This document shows positions 18,205 to 28,253 of a stretch of DNA of 32,870 nucleotides, piece after piece. The DNA lies in assembly GCA_946055095.1 (NCBI GenBank), contig CAMGEM010000005.1, positions 1 through 32,870 of the forward strand, given 5' to 3'. The translations under genes were made by a program, and so were the position numbers. The notes under the pieces are model-generated. The model worked only from the letters and a program-made list of their open reading frames with translations, had not been told where the DNA came from and searched no databases. The DNA comes from an uncultured Parabacteroides sp. Its GTDB lineage: Bacteria; Bacteroidota; Bacteroidia; Bacteroidales; Tannerellaceae. Position 1 is the first letter of the stretch. Each line of letters opens with the position of its first letter.

Positions 18205-19563
18205 TTATTCTGACAAATAGCGAACCTCTTGCCCACGCACAGCCTCATTCACCTGCCCATCGCTATAGGCTAACTGCCCATTGACGAAAGTTTTCCAGAC
18301 CGCATGGTGGAACGTATAGCCCTCGAAAGGCGACCATCCACATTTATAAAGGATGTTCTCCGGAGCGACTGTCCAGGTGGCCTGCGGGTCGATCAGCACC
18401 AAATCCGCATAATAACCAGGACGGATATAGCCCCGACGGTCGATACGGAACAGGTCAGCCGGATGGTGTGTCATCTTCTCCACCACCTTCTCGTACGTGA
18501 AGCGTCCCTCCATCGCCAACTCCAACATCACGATCAGCGAGTGCTGAATCAACGGGCCCCCTGAAGCCGCTTTCAAGCAGGAACCCTCCTTCTCGCTCAG
18601 TAGATGAGGCGCATGGTCCGTCGCGATAATGTCGATCGTATTGTCATTGACTGCCGCCCGTAAGGCTGTCCGATCCGCCAACGACTTGATCGCTGGATTC
18701 CACTTGATGCGGTTGCCAAACAGGGCATAGTCGCCATCGTGGAACCACAGATGATGCACACAGACCTCGCCAGTGATTCGCTTCTCCTTCAACGGCAGAC
18801 TGTTGCTCAACAGTGACAGCTCACGCTGCGTGGAAAGATGCAAGATATGCAAGCGAGCGTTCAGGCGAGTAGCCAACTCCACGGCCTCAGCGGAACAACG
18901 ATAGCAGGCCTCCTCGTCGCGAATCTTGCTGTGGAAAGAGATGTCCAGATCCTCCCCATACAGACGTTTATATTCCTCGATATGCTGCTTGATGATGGAT
19001 TCCTTCTCCGCATGGATAGCGATCAGCATACCGCTCTCCCCGAAGATACGCTCCAAGGAGCCGGGATTATCCACCAGCATGTTGCCCGTCGATGAGCCCA
19101 AGAAAAGTTTCAATCCGGGCACTCGGCTCCGATCCAATCGCTGGATCTCCGCATAATTGTCGTTCGTTCCACCGAAGAAGAAGGAGTAGTTGGCCCGTGA
19201 GACAGCCGCAGCCCGATCCCACTTACCTTGGAGCGCCTCGATCGTAGTGGTTTGCGGCTTTGTGTTAGGCATGTCCATATAGGTCGTGACACCGCCAGCC
19301 ACAGCCGCCCGGCTCTCGCTCTCGATGTCACCCTTATGGGTCAATCCCGGATCCCGGAAATGCACCTGATCGTCGATCACACCCGGCATCAGCCATTTCC
19401 CAGTCGCATCGATCACCTCATCTGCGCCGTTCCACACACCTTCGGGAACGGTACCCTCAAACACATCGGCGATTTGCTCACCCTCTACCAAGACGCTCCC
19501 CATAAACGAACGCCCCTCGTTAATTATCTTTGCGTTAGCAATCAGTCTTTTCATCTCACCCAA
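18205..19563 (-). CDS. pyrC: Dihydroorotase
   Basis: 452 aa; [62 protein letters not shown]. Confidence 0.93.
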   Translation of the reverse strand: MGEMKRLIANAKIINEGRSFMGSVLVEGEQIADVFEGTVPEGVWNGADEVIDATGKWLMPGVIDDQVHFRDPGLTHKGDIESESRAAVAGGVTTYMDMPNTKPQTTTIEALQGKWDRAAAVSRANYSFFFGGTNDNYAEIQRLDRSRVPGLKLFLGSSTGNMLVDNPGSLERIFGESGMLIAIHAEKESIIKQHIEEYKRLYGEDLDISFHSKIRDEEACYRCSAEAVELATRLNARLHILHLSTQRELSLLSNSLPLKEKRITGEVCVHHLWFHDGDYALFGNRIKWNPAIKSLADRTALRAAVNDNTIDIIATDHAPHLLSEKEGSCLKAASGGPLIQHSLIVMLELAMEGRFTYEKVVEKMTHHPADLFRIDRRGYIRPGYYADLVLIDPQATWTVAPENILYKCGWSPFEGYTFHHAVWKTFVNGQLAYSDGQVNEAVRGQEVRYLSE

Positions 19564-19585
19564 TTTCAGTTCTAATTTCTCAATC

Positions 19586-20326
19586 CTATTTATGCGCTTG
19601 CGGATACTTACGGAAGAAGCTCCACCATTTCAACTGCAATACCCCGAACAGTGCCTCGCCAAAGATCGAGCTGTTCATCTTGGAGACACCCAACACCCGA
19701 TTGACAAAGATAATCGGCACCTCCACTAATTTGAAACCACACTTGTAAGCCGTGAACTTCATCTCCACCTGGAAAGCATAGCCCTTGAAATGGATCTTAT
19801 CCAATCCGATTGTCTCCAGCACCACACGTCGGTAGCACTTGAAGCCTGCCGTCGTATCATGAATAGCCATGCCCGTCACGATCCGCACATAGACAGAGGC
19901 GAAGTAAGACATCAGCACCCGTCCCAACGGCCAGTTCACCACGTTCACCCCATTGCAATAACGAGAACCGATCGCTACGTCAGCGCCCTGCTCCGCACAA
20001 GCCGCATAAAGCCGAGGCAGATCGTTCGGATTATGACTGAAGTCAGCATCCATCTCAAACACAAAATCATACTTATGCTCGATAGCCCACTTGAACCCAC
20101 AAATATAGGCCGTACCCAACCCCAACTTGCCGGAACGCTCCACCAAGAAAAGCCGATCGGGAAACTCCTGCTGCATACGTTTCACGATGGCGGCCGTACC
20201 GTCAGGAGAACCATCATCAATAATCAGAATATGAAATTTCTTCTCCAAGCCAAAAACAGCCCGGATAATGGCCTCAATATTTTCCTTCTCGTTGTAAGTA
20301 GGAATAATGACTATACTATCAGACAT
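19586..20326 (-). CDS. Polyprenol monophosphomannose synthase-like family 2 glycosyltransferase
   Basis: ORF track opens at 20401; [25 protein letters not shown] is the likely start (20326 or 20332) because a promoter-like element lies at 20358-20387. DMxxDFSHxP-type motif ([14 protein letters not shown]), [10 protein letters not shown]. Confidence 0.9.
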   Translation of the reverse strand: MSDSIVIIPTYNEKENIEAIIRAVFGLEKKFHILIIDDGSPDGTAAIVKRMQQEFPDRLFLVERSGKLGLGTAYICGFKWAIEHKYDFVFEMDADFSHNPNDLPRLYAACAEQGADVAIGSRYCNGVNVVNWPLGRVLMSYFASVYVRIVTGMAIHDTTAGFKCYRRVVLETIGLDKIHFKGYAFQVEMKFTAYKCGFKLVEVPIIFVNRVLGVSKMNSSIFGEALFGVLQLKWWSFFRKYPQAHK

Positions 20327-20357
20327 ATTCATTGTATTACGCATTCTATAACCTTGC

Positions 20358-20387
20358 CAAAGGTACACTTTTTTCCAAATATGCCAA
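20358..20387 (-). promoter_or_regulatory. Putative Bacteroidales promoter TTG-N19/20-TACCTTTG for the glycosyltransferase gene
   Basis: Plus-strand CAAAGGTA 20358-20365 and CAA 20385-20387, 19 nt apart; read on the minus strand this is TTG-N19-TACCTTTG. Confidence 0.6.
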
Positions 20388-20424
20388 GCGGGTGCTGTCA
20401 CTTTCTCTACAGCACCCGCTTTTT
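20387..20424. terminator. 12-bp perfect stem-loop AGCGGGTGCTGT/ACAGCACCCGCT
   Basis: Stem arms 20387-20398 and 20409-20420 with a 10-nt loop; T run follows on the + strand only. Confidence 0.75.
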
Positions 20425-20470
20425 AGTCGATCACTCCATGGAGAATCTGATCATCTCGCACAAAAAACGC

Positions 20471-22213
20471 TTATTCCAAGGCACGCAAAAGGGCACGCCC
20501 CTCCTGAAGCATCTGCTCCACATTCACCTCTGGCCCTATAACAACGGGAGCAAACTTCTGCAATTCCGAGTTCAAGCGAGTGAGTTTATTCCCCTTCAAC
20601 TCCTTACGCAAGATGCGGATCTTCTCAAAATCTTGGATACCCTCCACCAATCGCTTCATACGGATGCTACTACCTCCCGGATAAACCAAGGCGCAATCAC
20701 CTGCCGGCCAAGTGCGGAAGCGGCTGTCTTGCCAAGCCTCCTTGACCCAACTGTTGTAAGCCCAACGCAGATAACCGCTGTAACCGGCTGCCATCGCATG
20801 CCAACCCAAGAAGGCACTCTCAGCGGGAGCGGAGAAGGTAAAGGTGTTGGGACGTTCGGGGCTACAGCAGGTGTAGAAGGTCACCCGATTGCCCTTGTCC
20901 AGATGGCTGCTCAACTGCTCCAACGTGAGCAAAGGCTGCTCGTAGGAGAAGCTGATGTCATACATACGCTCGGCCACCTCGGGTCCGAAATAGTTGACCG
21001 CCCCTTTCACACGCCACTGCTTATCTGCCTTGTATAATACGGTATAAGCGGGTTCCAAGAGATGCTTGGGACGCTCATCCATCGCGATACAGGTCTTCCC
21101 AAACCAACCTTTTGCCTTCAAGTGAGCCGCAAAATCTTTCAAGAAGGGCAACAGGTAGGCCTCATACTCCTCCGAGCCAGGATTCAGTTTCAACTGGCGA
21201 GTGCAATTGGTTCCTTCATCGTAATACTCGAAAATCAAATGCCATGGCACAATCGTATAGCAATCAATCTGCTCCGTGATGCCACAGCTCATCATGAACT
21301 CCACCCAACGGTCGAACACGGCATAATCGTAACTCCAAGAGCCATCCACAGCCTTCCGCTTACCGATCATACTCTCGAAAGGATCCTCCGTCTGTGAGTT
21401 CCAAGGATGTTGGATGATGCTGGTCGTAATCACCTTCTGCCCGGCTGCCGCCAGTTCCTCCATCAACGGACGCATCAAATCGAAATGCGCTTGGCTCCAC
21501 AGGGGAACTTGATGAAAACGGGCCACCGCATAGGGGTTCTGCCACAAATCCAAATGGAACGCCCAATCTGCGGGTTTCGGCAACTGCCGCTTGCTGACTT
21601 GCAGCGTGAATGGAAGACTTAACGATTGTCCATCGCATGTAGCAGTCAGCGTGCCCTTATACTTGCCTGGCAGAGCCGACTCCGGTACCTGAATCTCTAT
21701 CCACAACGGACGTACCGTTTGCGACTCAACCGTCATCACAGGCGCAGGATCCAAGCGGTCAGCCACCAAGAAAGAGTCGAAGGCCGCAGTCAGATGTGCC
21801 CCATGATTCTCTTTTCCACTTTTATCCAAATAACTATCTGTCAATACATAGCGTACAAAATAGGTATGTACGGCCTCGGCAGGTATCACCTCCTTGCCAC
21901 AACGCAAGTCACTCACCGAGAATCGTAACTGCTGGATGGCTTGTGGTGCCAACAGGACGGCTTGTGCGTTCACTCGCTCCCCTCTCCAAGCATACAGCTC
22001 CAACTTTTTTGTCGATGTCGGTACCTCATTCTTCTGATACCGCAGATCTGTCGTTCCCCAACCTAACTCTACCTGCTTCACCGCTTGCCAAGGTGCGGAA
22101 GGAGCCGGATGCGGATCCGCACACTCCCGATCAACCTGTTGCGCAAATAGGGGCATAGCCGCCAAGATAAGCCCCGCCAACACTAAAATCTTTTTCATGA
22201 TATATAAAACCAT
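20471..22213 (-). CDS. DUF4091 domain-containing protein, GH123-like glycoside hydrolase candidate, secreted
   Basis: ORF 580 aa, likely start MKKILVLAGLILAAMPLFAQ a few codons in (~22198). CIAMDERP (Asp-Glu pair), VNYFGPEVAERMYDISFSYEQP, GYSGYLRWAYNSW, RMKRLVEGIQDFEKIRIL are DUF4091/GH123-type segments. Confidence 0.83.
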   Translation of the reverse strand: MVLYIMKKILVLAGLILAAMPLFAQQVDRECADPHPAPSAPWQAVKQVELGWGTTDLRYQKNEVPTSTKKLELYAWRGERVNAQAVLLAPQAIQQLRFSVSDLRCGKEVIPAEAVHTYFVRYVLTDSYLDKSGKENHGAHLTAAFDSFLVADRLDPAPVMTVESQTVRPLWIEIQVPESALPGKYKGTLTATCDGQSLSLPFTLQVSKRQLPKPADWAFHLDLWQNPYAVARFHQVPLWSQAHFDLMRPLMEELAAAGQKVITTSIIQHPWNSQTEDPFESMIGKRKAVDGSWSYDYAVFDRWVEFMMSCGITEQIDCYTIVPWHLIFEYYDEGTNCTRQLKLNPGSEEYEAYLLPFLKDFAAHLKAKGWFGKTCIAMDERPKHLLEPAYTVLYKADKQWRVKGAVNYFGPEVAERMYDISFSYEQPLLTLEQLSSHLDKGNRVTFYTCCSPERPNTFTFSAPAESAFLGWHAMAAGYSGYLRWAYNSWVKEAWQDSRFRTWPAGDCALVYPGGSSIRMKRLVEGIQDFEKIRILRKELKGNKLTRLNSELQKFAPVVIGPEVNVEQMLQEGRALLRALE

Positions 22214-22233
22214 TAACTAATTGATAATCCTTG

Positions 22234-24333
22234 TCAACGAGCCGTCATGCGCTTGATGATACTGTACGCATTATAGATGCCAAGCTCTCCAGCCTTACTC
22301 AAATCAGCGATACCGTCTGTTGCCTGTCCTAAAGAGAGTTTTGCCAATCCTCGATTGAAATAGGCAGCCGCAAAGTCTGGATCGCGACGAATCGCCTCGT
22401 CATAATCCACAATCGCCGCCCGGAAATCACGTTGCGCACAACGCAAATTAGCCCGGTTGAAATAGGCAAACACAAAGCTGGGATTCAACTGGATCACTCG
22501 ATCATAATCACGGATGATCTGCTCGTGCTCCACCGCCCGCTTGTTGTCTCGCAGTTGGGCGGTCGTCACATCATTCTGCTTCCCGGTGGCAGGACGGGCA
22601 GATTTACCAATATTCAGATTCATCGTGCCATTCGTCAAGTCATAGCTCTCTGCATCCGATTGTTGAGATTGATTGTAGATTAATTGCTTGTAACGCTCTA
22701 CCGCCCGACAGAAATAGGCCAACGAGAAATCGGGATTCAACTCGATCACGCGGTTCAGGTCGGCGATCGACTCATTGAAGTCCTGCACCAACATGAAATC
22801 CATCGCACGTCCAAAAAGGGCATAAGCATTGCTCGGATCTCGATCAATACGAGCGCTATAATCATCAATAGACTGGAAATGACGAGCAATTTGATCCTCC
22901 GTCAAAGCCCCCTCCTCATTGGTCAGACGAAGCTGGTGGCTCAATACCATCAGTCGGTTAAACTCCTCGACCGATTTATCATAATAAACCAATTTCTTCA
23001 CGGGATCCGGCTTCTCGTAATAGGTCAGCACAAACTGTGGCTCCAGATCAACACGCACATTGCGGTCTTGCACACGCCCACGCACCTCGCTTTGGTATTT
23101 GCTCTTTCGTTCTGTCTCCTTATCATACACCACCAAGCGATTGAACTTATTGATGTTTCGATCGGATTCCTCACGGGTGTTGCGCTCCTCGTCCGTCACG
23201 TCGGCGTTAGCTGTGGCATTCTCCTTCTTAGGCAATTGTCCCTTCTTGGCCTGCTCTTCCATACGAATAGCCGCCCAATAATCCCGATCCGCCCCTGCTA
23301 CATCACCCAACTTCCGTTTGGCCTCTGAACGGCTGATAAATCCAGGCAAGAAGGTAGGGTATTGATTCAACACCACATCGTAGTCGTCGATCGCTCCCCG
23401 ATAATCTCCGGTCTCAAAACGAAGCAGCGCTCTGTTATACAAAGCCATGTAGTTATCCGGTTGTTGCTCAATCACCACATCAAAGTCTTCGATGGCCCGG
23501 TTGTTATCTCCCACCTGGAAACGCAGCAACCCTCGATTGAAACGAGCAATTAAGTTTTGGGAATCCAAGTCAATCACTTGGTCATAATCAGCCATCGCTC
23601 CACGCAGGTCATTCATCTGATAGCGCACCAGTCCTCGATTGATATAATAACCACTCTCACGGGTATCAAATCGCAATGCCTCATTGAGGTCGTCTAATGC
23701 CTCTTGGAAATGGCCCATTTGATAATGCAGAATCGCTCGATTGCCATAAGCTGGTGGGTAATAGGGATCCATTGAGATCGCCTTATTGTAATCCGCCAAG
23801 GCTTTTAAGGTGTCTCCCTCCTCAATATACATGGCACCACGGGAAAGGTAGGTCATGGCATACTTGGGATGGGCGGTCAGCAACTCATCAAAGGCCTGCT
23901 CTGCCCCCTTATAATCCTTTTTCTGGATATAGGCGACCGCCATATTGACCAACATCTGCCTATCCGCAGGCTTGAACTCCAATCCCTTCTTATAATCCTC
24001 AATCGCCCCATCAAACACATCCTGGCTCTGACGAGCGATGCCCCGTGCGTAATAGGCTTGCGTTAAAAAAGGGTTCCGCTGAAGACAAAGCGAACAGTCT
24101 TCTTCGGCACCCTTGTAGTCATCCAAATTGATCTTGGCAACAGCCCGGTAGAAATAGGGCTCAGCCAACCATGGCTTCGCCTTTATGACTTGGTTAAAAT
24201 ACTGGATAGACAGCACATAATCCTCAAAATAGAGGGCATTGCGGCCAATTGCCAATACGCGATCAGTATTGATTTGCGCATGTAACGCAACAAAGATACA
24301 CTGTATGATTAAAAAGAGAATTGCCTTCTTCAT
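22234..24333 (-). CDS. Secreted tetratricopeptide repeat protein with a central non-TPR insertion
   Basis: 699 aa; signal peptide (AILFLIIQCIFVALHAQ); many TPR units (e.g. AYYARGIARQSQDVFDGAIEDYKKGLEFKP, ARFNRGLLRFQVGDNNRAIEDFDVVIEQQP). Confidence 0.9.
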   Translation of the reverse strand: MKKAILFLIIQCIFVALHAQINTDRVLAIGRNALYFEDYVLSIQYFNQVIKAKPWLAEPYFYRAVAKINLDDYKGAEEDCSLCLQRNPFLTQAYYARGIARQSQDVFDGAIEDYKKGLEFKPADRQMLVNMAVAYIQKKDYKGAEQAFDELLTAHPKYAMTYLSRGAMYIEEGDTLKALADYNKAISMDPYYPPAYGNRAILHYQMGHFQEALDDLNEALRFDTRESGYYINRGLVRYQMNDLRGAMADYDQVIDLDSQNLIARFNRGLLRFQVGDNNRAIEDFDVVIEQQPDNYMALYNRALLRFETGDYRGAIDDYDVVLNQYPTFLPGFISRSEAKRKLGDVAGADRDYWAAIRMEEQAKKGQLPKKENATANADVTDEERNTREESDRNINKFNRLVVYDKETERKSKYQSEVRGRVQDRNVRVDLEPQFVLTYYEKPDPVKKLVYYDKSVEEFNRLMVLSHQLRLTNEEGALTEDQIARHFQSIDDYSARIDRDPSNAYALFGRAMDFMLVQDFNESIADLNRVIELNPDFSLAYFCRAVERYKQLIYNQSQQSDAESYDLTNGTMNLNIGKSARPATGKQNDVTTAQLRDNKRAVEHEQIIRDYDRVIQLNPSFVFAYFNRANLRCAQRDFRAAIVDYDEAIRRDPDFAAAYFNRGLAKLSLGQATDGIADLSKAGELGIYNAYSIIKRMTAR

Positions 24334-24398
24334 CCTTATATAGCTGATTCGGAAGGCAAATGTAAGTAATTTATCTTACTTTCCCGCTATTTTCACCA

Positions 24399-24956
24399 TT
24401 ATTTACCGACTGCCTTTGCCCGGTATGAGCAACGAGCTGTACCTTTAATGATACTGTTCAGCTTGCTCTTATTCAATTGCCGACGAATCGCTGAGACATT
24501 GTCAATGAACACGTGGCCTGTAAGGTGCTCACACTCATGCTGCACGATACGAGCTGCAAACCCAGAGATCGTCTCCTCATGCGCTTGCCAATCCGCATCG
24601 AAATATTGGATACGAATAGATTTCGACCGACTCACCTTCTCGTGTACACCAGGAAGGCTCAAACAACCCTCTTCCATGGAGTCCGTATCCGCACTCTTCT
24701 CCAGGAACACAGGATTGATCATTGCCCGCTTAAAACCTGCACACTCCGGGAAATCATCTTTCAATACATCGCCATCTATCACCAACAACCGCAGAGACAA
24801 ACCCACCTGCGGAGCGGCCAATCCTACGCCATCCGCCTTGTACATGGTCTCAAACATATTGGCTATGAGTTGTTTCAACTCAGGATAATCTTTCGTAACC
24901 TCTTCAGCCTCTTTCCTAAGGACAGGCTGACCATACAAATAAACCGGTAAAATCAT
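24399..24956 (-). CDS. def: Peptide deformylase
   Basis: 185 aa; [33 protein letters not shown] (HExxH). Confidence 0.95.
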   Translation of the reverse strand: MILPVYLYGQPVLRKEAEEVTKDYPELKQLIANMFETMYKADGVGLAAPQVGLSLRLLVIDGDVLKDDFPECAGFKRAMINPVFLEKSADTDSMEEGCLSLPGVHEKVSRSKSIRIQYFDADWQAHEETISGFAARIVQHECEHLTGHVFIDNVSAIRRQLNKSKLNSIIKGTARCSYRAKAVGK

Positions 24957-25381
24957 AAATTCAAACGATATTTTTTACTTTCTAAATAGGCTTGCAAGAT
25001 AATGACCGCACTGATCTCATCCACCAACGCTTTTTCTTGCCGCTTCTTCTTGCGCAAACCGCCATCCAGCATCGCTTGATGCGCCATCACAGAGGTGAAT
25101 CGCTCATCATAATACTCGATAGGTATTTGTGGGAGCGTGCGCTTCAAATGCGTCACAAAGGCTTGCACATACCTCATATTCTCAGAAGGCTCATTGTTCA
25201 TCTGCTTAGGCTGTCCCACGACAATCAGCTCCACTGGCTCCTTTGCCATATAGCTCTGTATGAACTTAACCAACTCACCACTGGGTACAGTCGCCAAGCC
25301 ATTCGCAATCAGTTGCAGGGGATCCGTCACCGCCACACCGGTACGTTTCCTACCATAATCTATTGCCATTATTCTTGCCAT
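24953..25381 (-). CDS. ruvX: Putative pre-16S rRNA nuclease / Holliday junction resolvase-like RuvX (YqgF)
   Basis: ORF opens at 25447; likely start 25381 ([20 protein letters not shown]) or 25369. [39 protein letters not shown]. Overlaps def by 4 nt. Confidence 0.92.
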   Translation of the reverse strand: MARIMAIDYGRKRTGVAVTDPLQLIANGLATVPSGELVKFIQSYMAKEPVELIVVGQPKQMNNEPSENMRYVQAFVTHLKRTLPQIPIEYYDERFTSVMAHQAMLDGGLRKKKRQEKALVDEISAVIILQAYLESKKYRLNL

Positions 25382-25386
25382 GGCCA

Positions 25387-25394
25387 CAAAGGTA
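25387..25394 (-). promoter_or_regulatory. Putative -7 element TACCTTTG directly upstream of ruvX-def
   Basis: Plus-strand CAAAGGTA; a CAAA at 25418-25421 is a possible -33 but the spacing (23 nt) is long. Confidence 0.4.
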
Positions 25395-25450
25395 CAGATA
25401 AAAACTGGAAGAATGAGCAAACGAATCGAAATCCGTACGAACAACACACG

Positions 25451-26848
25451 TTAATAAGCGTTCTTCTCTCCCTTAAACATGTTCAAGACCGTGACGATAA
25501 TAATCTTTAAATCAAGGAAGAAGGTCCAATTCTCAATATACCAGACATCCCTTTTCACACGGCCCTCCATCTGCTCCAACGTCTTTGTCTCCCCACGATA
25601 GCCGGTCACTTGTGCCCAACCCGTCACACCGGGTTTCACTAAATGCCGTACCATATACTTATCAATCAAAGCAGAATACTGCTCCGTATGCTTCAACATG
25701 TGGGGACGAGGGCCGACCACCGACATATCCCCCAAGAAGACATTCACAAACTGAGGGAACTCATCCAAATTACTCTTTCGCAAAAAATTGCCGATACGTG
25801 TCTTCCGTGGATCATCCTTTACCGCCTGCATGGTATCCGCTTCCGCATTCACACGCATAGTCCGGAATTTAAAACACTCGAAATCTCGCCCATACAATCC
25901 GGTTCGCTTCTGCCTAAAAAGAATAGGACCCGGGGAACTCAGCTTAATTAACACACCCAGTATCACATAGAGGATCGGATAGATCGTCAACAGCACCACC
26001 GAAGAGAACAACAAATCGAAAGCACGCTTCAAACAACGGTTGTACATGGATTGCAGGGGTTCCCGCCGGATGGTCAACAGAGGGATAGATTCCATCATCT
26101 CCATCACCATGCTCTTCTTCACATTGCGATAAAATTCAGGCACTATATAAAAACGTATCATGTGCTTCTCCGCAAAATTCAATAGACGCACGATCTTCCC
26201 ATCATTCGTACCAGGCAGGGTACAGTAGATCTCGTCTATCTCATGCTTCAGCACATAATCCTCCACCTCTTTCGTGCTTCCCAAGTAGTTGGGTAACGCA
26301 TCCTTCAAGGCGATATTATCATCAAAAAAACCACAGATATTAAAGCCATAACTCAAGTCATCTTTCATCACCTGATACAGCTCCATACCATTCTTACCCG
26401 CTCCCACAATGACCACACGCTTGAAATTATACCCTTTCCGACGATATAACTTAAGCGATAAGCGCACAAACACACGCCACAGCGCAAACGACACAAGCGC
26501 CACCACATAATAGACCACTAAGAAGGTAGCCATCAAATCACCTACATTCAAAAAAATCAAGCATGTGGCAAATAACAACACCAATACGGTCACCAAGCTG
26601 AAAGCACGTTGCACAATCTTATCTATGAAAACCACAGACAGATGCAACTGAACAGGAACAAAATAGAGCGAGAAAAAATAACAGAAGTTCAACAACAACA
26701 GCACCTCCCGATGATTATTGGCAATCGCATGGGTATATGTATATCCCAGCAAATTAAAGACAAAGAGGAAGACGAAGTTTAAGACAAACATATCCCCAAC
26801 CCCGATCAACCAACGAATCAAGTAACCATGTCTTTTATTGAGCACCAT
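25451..26848 (-). CDS. Undecaprenyl-phosphate glucose phosphotransferase-type exopolysaccharide sugar transferase
   Basis: 465 aa; N-terminal multi-TM, VVIVGAGKNGMELYQVM, C-terminal RAFDLLFSSVVLL, SPGPILFRQKRTGLYGRDFECFKFRTMR, SNLDEFPQFVNVFLGDMSVVGPRPH, KPGVTGWAQV. Confidence 0.93.
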   Translation of the reverse strand: MVLNKRHGYLIRWLIGVGDMFVLNFVFLFVFNLLGYTYTHAIANNHREVLLLLNFCYFFSLYFVPVQLHLSVVFIDKIVQRAFSLVTVLVLLFATCLIFLNVGDLMATFLVVYYVVALVSFALWRVFVRLSLKLYRRKGYNFKRVVIVGAGKNGMELYQVMKDDLSYGFNICGFFDDNIALKDALPNYLGSTKEVEDYVLKHEIDEIYCTLPGTNDGKIVRLLNFAEKHMIRFYIVPEFYRNVKKSMVMEMMESIPLLTIRREPLQSMYNRCLKRAFDLLFSSVVLLTIYPILYVILGVLIKLSSPGPILFRQKRTGLYGRDFECFKFRTMRVNAEADTMQAVKDDPRKTRIGNFLRKSNLDEFPQFVNVFLGDMSVVGPRPHMLKHTEQYSALIDKYMVRHLVKPGVTGWAQVTGYRGETKTLEQMEGRVKRDVWYIENWTFFLDLKIIIVTVLNMFKGEKNAY

Positions 26849-26900
26849 CTCACTTAGCTGTTAAGCGGCAACAAAAGTACATATTTTTTATGGCAAAAGA

Positions 26901-26931
26901 AAGGCCGCACCTCAAAGAAGTGCGGCCTTTT
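26901..26931. terminator. Intrinsic terminator AAAGGCCGCAC-N9-GTGCGGCCTTT downstream of the ompA-like gene
   Basis: Perfect 11-bp stem; T-rich on both strands after the stem. Confidence 0.9.
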
Positions 26932-26953
26932 TATAAGGTAAATTTGAAATAGC

Positions 26954-28099
26954 TTATTTAGCAGCTCTCATGATAACCACGCGGTTCCAGTTGTTCTCAT
27001 CATACGGTTGCTCATCAGAACCCTTCCACTCAATCGTGATCTGGTCAGAAGAAACACCATACTTGTCGATCAACTCCTTCGCAACGGCTCTTGCACGCTT
27101 CTCAGACAGGCCCATGTTGTAGTTAGAAGTACCCGTCTTCTTGTCAGCATAACCAATCACCTTGATCGGGGCATTGTTCTCCTTCACGAACTGTGCCGTA
27201 TTGAAGATATTGATCTGCTGGTTCTTGTCAATCTTAGAGCTGTTCAAACGGAAGTAAACCACATTATCTACATAGTTGTTAACTACCTCTGTTACGGCAG
27301 GAGCGCACTCCGGACAAGAAACCGGACGCTTGCTCAACTCGTCGTTCTCAGCACGCAACTTGTTGATCTGGCCATTCAAATCGTTCAACAAAGCATAATC
27401 CATCGGCTCTAATACCTCGAAGTCTGTCTTACCCAACTTGAAGGTCAAACCTGCGCTCAACTGCACGATACCATCTGTCAAGTGATTCATAGACACACGG
27501 TTGAACTGCTCGTTCAGCAAAGAACCTTGAACCTCAACGTTCAAATCAACACGCTTGCTCAAACGGAAAGCCGTCAAGATACCGGCATTCAACGTCGGAG
27601 ACTCTGTACGTGCACGCTCAACAGCCTCGTCTGTCTTGAAACGCTGCGCATAACCAAAACCGACCCAAGGAATCAAACGGAATACCTTCTTCTCGTTGTA
27701 AGGAGCCCAGAAATTAGTTACATCCCACAACAAATCTACATGAGCTGCCATGTATTTATTGTGCTGCATGTACTCAGGACCTACACCCTCGAAGCCATGA
27801 AGAACACCACCGTTCAATTGCGCACGGAATGCCAAATAGGGATTGAACCACTTACCGAAAGAGAACTGAGGAGCGAAGTTCAGACGGCTACCGAAACTTG
27901 CCTCGCTATTTTGGTCGCCCAACAACATGCTGGCACCACCTGCAATGGAGATAAACCAATTGTCACCTGCTTTGTTTTTCTTAAAGTTGGTCTTGTAACC
28001 AGCTTCTTTGCTGAATCCGACCATCGGCTGAAACTCTTGTGCACCTAATGAGAACACAAACGCCGATAACAAAGATAAAAGAAATACTTTAGTCTTCAT
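26954..28099 (-). CDS. OmpA-family outer membrane porin
   Basis: 381 aa; signal peptide, N-terminal barrel, C-terminal YFRLNSSKIDKNQQINIFNTAQFVKENNAPIKVIGYADKKTGTSNYNMGLSEKRARAVAKEL. Confidence 0.93.
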   Translation of the reverse strand: MKTKVFLLSLLSAFVFSLGAQEFQPMVGFSKEAGYKTNFKKNKAGDNWFISIAGGASMLLGDQNSEASFGSRLNFAPQFSFGKWFNPYLAFRAQLNGGVLHGFEGVGPEYMQHNKYMAAHVDLLWDVTNFWAPYNEKKVFRLIPWVGFGYAQRFKTDEAVERARTESPTLNAGILTAFRLSKRVDLNVEVQGSLLNEQFNRVSMNHLTDGIVQLSAGLTFKLGKTDFEVLEPMDYALLNDLNGQINKLRAENDELSKRPVSCPECAPAVTEVVNNYVDNVVYFRLNSSKIDKNQQINIFNTAQFVKENNAPIKVIGYADKKTGTSNYNMGLSEKRARAVAKELIDKYGVSSDQITIEWKGSDEQPYDENNWNRVVIMRAAK

Positions 28100-28151
28100 A
28101 TTTTCAACATTTTAGTTAAACAATAATCTTTTTAATTCCTAAAAACCGCCA

Positions 28152-28182
28152 CAAAATTAACGCTTTTCTTGATTAAAACAAA
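28152..28182 (-). promoter_or_regulatory. Putative Bacteroidales promoter TTTG-N19-TAATTTTG for the ompA-like gene
   Basis: Plus-strand CAAAATTA 28152-28159 and CAAA 28179-28182, 19 nt apart; implies a ~45-50 nt leader. Confidence 0.6.
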
Positions 28183-28253
28183 CATTAGGACAGTTTTGTT
28201 GCCTAAATTATCAAGATTATAGGCAAAGATCTCAACCAAATCACTCAAAAACA

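Noticed and set aside
19525-19532. TATCTTTG promoter-like motif on the + strand inside pyrC
   Set aside because: It lies in coding sequence for AKIIN near the pyrC N-terminus and no + gene follows; chance match.
19790-21037. 415-aa + strand ORF
   Set aside because: Antisense across the glycosyltransferase, an intergenic terminator/promoter and the DUF4091 gene; no recognisable motifs.
22234-24333. Recurrent short DNA repeats (e.g. CTCGATTGAAA) resembling a repeat array
   Set aside because: They follow from repeated TPR codons (FNRG/FNRA) in one ORF, not a CRISPR or VNTR.
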